Source: Chloroflexota bacterium (GTDB lineage Bacteria > Chloroflexota > Anaerolineae > UBA1429). From it: 54,148 bases of DNA. Both the position numbers and the translations under genes were made by a program. This document shows, one piece after another, positions 52,221 through 54,148 of the stretch. Each line of letters opens with the position of its first letter. Within the stretch, counting starts at the first letter, position 1. The DNA lies in NCBI GenBank assembly GCA_021372475.1, contig JAJFUJ010000071.1, positions 1-54,148 on the forward strand, in the 5' to 3' direction. The notes below the pieces were generated by a model. That model was not told the origin of the DNA. It did no database searches and saw only the letters and a program-made list of their open reading frames with translations.

Positions 52221-53501
52221 ATGTCTGTTAAAATTGTAGTCGGCACGCAATTTGGTGATGAAGGAAAAGGTAAAATTGTCGATTATCTTGCCGGAGAAGC
52301 AGATATGGCCGTTCGGTTTCAAGGCGGGGACAATGCAGGGCATACGGTGATAAACGATTGCGGCATATTCAAACTGCATTTGATTCCATGCGGGGTTTTT
52401 AACGAAAGCTGCACCTGCTTGATTGGAACCGGGACAGTAGTCAACCCCGATGTGTTGATAGAAGAAATAGACACGCTCAAACAACATGGCATTTCCGTAG
52501 AAAACCTGCGAATTTCAGACAAAGCACAGATTATAATGCCCTATCATATTCTTATGGACGAAGGAATGGAGAAATCAGGTGGCATCGGCACGACAAAGCG
52601 GGGAATTGGTCAAGCCTATGCAAGTAAATTCCTTCGGAAAAACCTTCGCTTTGAAGATCTGCTGAAACCGGAAACATGGCAGAACAAGCTAAGAGAATAT
52701 ATCTCTTTTATCAATGTGCAGCTTCGGTATTTCGGAATCCCGGAGGAGAGCGAAAAAAAGCTGATGCTGAAAATGCGAGCATGGAGCGACAGCCTGTCGC
52801 CGATGGTCTGCGACGGGTTCTCATTGCTACACAGTTTTATTGATGAGGATAAACTAGTACTGTTCGAGGGACAACTCGGCGTCATGAGGGATATCGACTT
52901 AGGGACTTATCCGTATGTGACATCCTCAAATCCTGTGGCGGCCTATGCTGCAGTCAGTGGCGGATTCCCCGTGTCAAAAATCAAGGAGATTTGTGGCGTT
53001 GCCAAAGCCTTTACCAGCGCCGTGGGCGACGGGCCGTTTCCTACAGAGATGAAAGAATCGGAAAGCACGCTGCTGCAAGGGAGCGGTGAAAATCCCGATG
53101 ACGAGTACGGCGCGAGGACAGGACGAAGAAGACGTATCGGCTGGCTTGACATCCCCATGCTCAAATATGCACATAAAGTAAATGGTTTTACAGAGCTGGC
53201 ACTTACTAAGCTGGACAAAATGGATGCTCTGAAAATAATCAAGATCTGTATTGGTTACACGCTCGACGGCCTTGCCATAAACGGCCTGCCCGATACCGAT
53301 AGTCTTTATCACGTGGTGCCGGTTTATAAGGAGTTTATGGGCTGGCAGTCGCCTACAACGGAATGTAAAACCTTCGATGAATTGCCGGAGAACGCGAAAA
53401 ATTACATTGAGTTTATCGAGCGACAAGTCGGCGTGCCAATCCACTATATCGGAAATGGGCCTAAAAGAGATAAGATAATCAGACACGTAGTGGGCTTATA
53501 G
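52221..53501 (+). CDS. purA: adenylosuccinate synthetase
   Basis: About 426 residues from ATG 52221, seven bases after GGAGGG. GTQFGDEGKGKIVDYL is the GTP/IMP-site loop with catalytic Asp and Lys, GDNAGHTV supplies the catalytic His, GTTKRGIGQAY binds IMP, ARTGRRRRIGWLD the aspartate site, and LALTKLDKMD the guanine-binding TKLD. It joins IMP and aspartate using GTP, the first step of AMP synthesis. No other purine genes are near, and a dedicated LysR partner is unusual for housekeeping purA. Composition differs from most of the window, suggesting lateral acquisition. Confidence 0.93.
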   Translation: MSVKIVVGTQFGDEGKGKIVDYLAGEADMAVRFQGGDNAGHTVINDCGIFKLHLIPCGVFNESCTCLIGTGTVVNPDVLIEEIDTLKQHGISVENLRISDKAQIIMPYHILMDEGMEKSGGIGTTKRGIGQAYASKFLRKNLRFEDLLKPETWQNKLREYISFINVQLRYFGIPEESEKKLMLKMRAWSDSLSPMVCDGFSLLHSFIDEDKLVLFEGQLGVMRDIDLGTYPYVTSSNPVAAYAAVSGGFPVSKIKEICGVAKAFTSAVGDGPFPTEMKESESTLLQGSGENPDDEYGARTGRRRRIGWLDIPMLKYAHKVNGFTELALTKLDKMDALKIIKICIGYTLDGLAINGLPDTDSLYHVVPVYKEFMGWQSPTTECKTFDELPENAKNYIEFIERQVGVPIHYIGNGPKRDKIIRHVVGL

Positions 53502-53949
53502 CGAAACCGGCGGGGATTATCTAGGATATAGTGAGCGCCTTCGCCATTCTTAACAGTTCTCCTGTGGTTATTCTTTTACGCAGATGGAGCAGAAAAGCCC
53601 CTGTGTAGCTTTCCTGTCTATTCCCATTTTAGAAAAACGGGGATTATCGGTCCATCCAATCTTTAATTTTCTACCTGTTTTGCATTTTCTCGTTTGTCCC
53701 ATCTCCAGGCCAACTTAGTCAGAAACTCGTCGGCTAACAGCAGCTCCATATACCTGCTATCCGGCAGCCTGTAGGAAGTGTGTCTAAAACCTGCGCTGGT
53801 GCCAAAACACATGAGCGACAGCGTGTAGCAGGTATAACACACTATACTTTGCATCGCAACGTGAATACGCCAAAAAGGGCATCTCTGGAAACCTGCGAAA
53901 CAAACGGCGATATGCTCCTCTGCAGGGGATTGCATACCGCAGTTTGTTA
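53502..53949. other. intergenic region with possible gene remnant
   Basis: 448 bases. A minus-strand stretch at ~53525-53627 reads NRQESYTGAFLLHLRKR and ITTGELLRMAKALTIS, which is protein-like, but a stop lies directly upstream, so it would be a remnant of ~35 codons. A 90-codon minus frame at 53663-53935 has no family features and is not credited. Confidence 0.35.
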
Positions 53950-54148
53950 TTAGCAGCCCGTTCCTGTCTGTATTTCGCCCTTTAAATCGTAGCGTTCCAA
54001 AGCATCGAGCGCCGAAATTTGTTCGCGCAGGGGGGCTTCGGAGCCGGACTCACCCGCCAATACCGCCTTGAGCGAGTTCTTGAGCGCGCCGCGCAGCGTC
54101 AGCGAGATGATTACCTGCAGTAATATAAAGCTGACCAGCCATACGACG
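53950..54148 (-). CDS. C-terminal end of an unidentified membrane protein (partial)
   Basis: The minus-strand frame enters from the right edge and ends in TAA at 53950-53952, about 65 codons. It starts in a hydrophobic helix (WLVSFILLQVIISLTL), then a basic RGALKNSLKAVLAG stretch and an acidic soluble tail ending EIQTGTGC. Codon use and hydrophobicity look coding, and G/C content returns to that of the main genome. The start and most of the protein lie outside the window, and no family is recognised. Confidence 0.55.
   Translation of the reverse strand, partial: VVWLVSFILLQVIISLTLRGALKNSLKAVLAGESGSEAPLREQISALDALERYDLKGEIQTGTGC

Noticed and set aside
53663-53935. 90-codon minus-strand frame after purA
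   Set aside because: Composition is not protein-like (many Cys, His, Trp), no ribosome site and no recognisable domain.

Overview
The window looks like one contig piece of an anaerobic bacterium, most likely a member of the Chloroflexota. That placement is an inference. It rests on the C-terminal end of a tungsten aldehyde:ferredoxin oxidoreductase at the left edge, a DUF6754 / zinc-ribbon / MutL-like membrane cluster of a kind typical of Chloroflexota, and a Gram-positive type SOS box. Coding is dense, often with 1-4 base overlaps, and there are two tRNA genes, one MITE-like element and no CRISPR array, rRNA or intact insertion sequence.

Left part (1-11629): after the oxidoreductase tail comes a surface-polysaccharide locus. 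On + it has a coiled-coil methyltransferase, two GT4 glycosyltransferases, a GT-C-like membrane protein and two more GT4 enzymes. On - it has the Wzm/Wzt pair of an ABC polysaccharide exporter, whose ATPase carries a C-terminal extension likely to bind glycan. Together they suggest a glycan assembled in the cytoplasm, probably end-capped, and exported by ABC transport.

11714-18744: tRNA-Pro(CGG); a thiol-redox operon (metal-binding HMA protein, TlpA-like thioredoxin, DUF2085 membrane protein, CcdA); a MITE-like inverted-repeat element; lexA with a clear SOS box inside its own promoter; and dnaE, convergent with lexA.

18786-38672: about 20 kb almost entirely on the - strand. The upstream part (38672-33726) is the DUF6754 / membrane / zinc-ribbon / membrane / MutL-like block. 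Right behind it runs a 13-gene catabolic block (33682-21975): IolE-like isomerase, cupin, ThuA, alpha-L-fucosidase, SDR, cyclase-family hydrolase, Gfo/Idh dehydrogenase, aldo/keto reductase with Fe-S tail, amidohydrolase, second isomerase, second SDR, methylmalonate-semialdehyde dehydrogenase and a ferritin-like protein, ending in a hairpin. It resembles an inositol- or deoxysugar-oxidation pathway without the usual kinase, aldolase, regulator or transporter. Next are a frameshifted membrane protein and another Gfo/Idh dehydrogenase.

39266-43193 (+): a lysine 2,3-aminomutase, a D-Ala-D-Ala-ligase-like ATP-grasp enzyme and an ATP-grasp/GNAT fusion. This looks like a small pathway for beta-lysine (or a related beta-amino acid), its amide ligation and N-acetylation, and is the best candidate for an undescribed system here.

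43214-50826: a DUF4838 glycosidase-like protein, a TrmI-type tRNA methyltransferase, a PHP-domain protein, tRNA-Thr(CGT), a membrane-anchored isoaspartyl methyltransferase and a spermidine-synthase-like membrane protein. 51210-53501 is a divergent LysR regulator / adenylosuccinate synthetase pair with an AT-rich control region, which looks like an acquired segment. The right edge has the C-terminal end of an unidentified membrane protein.
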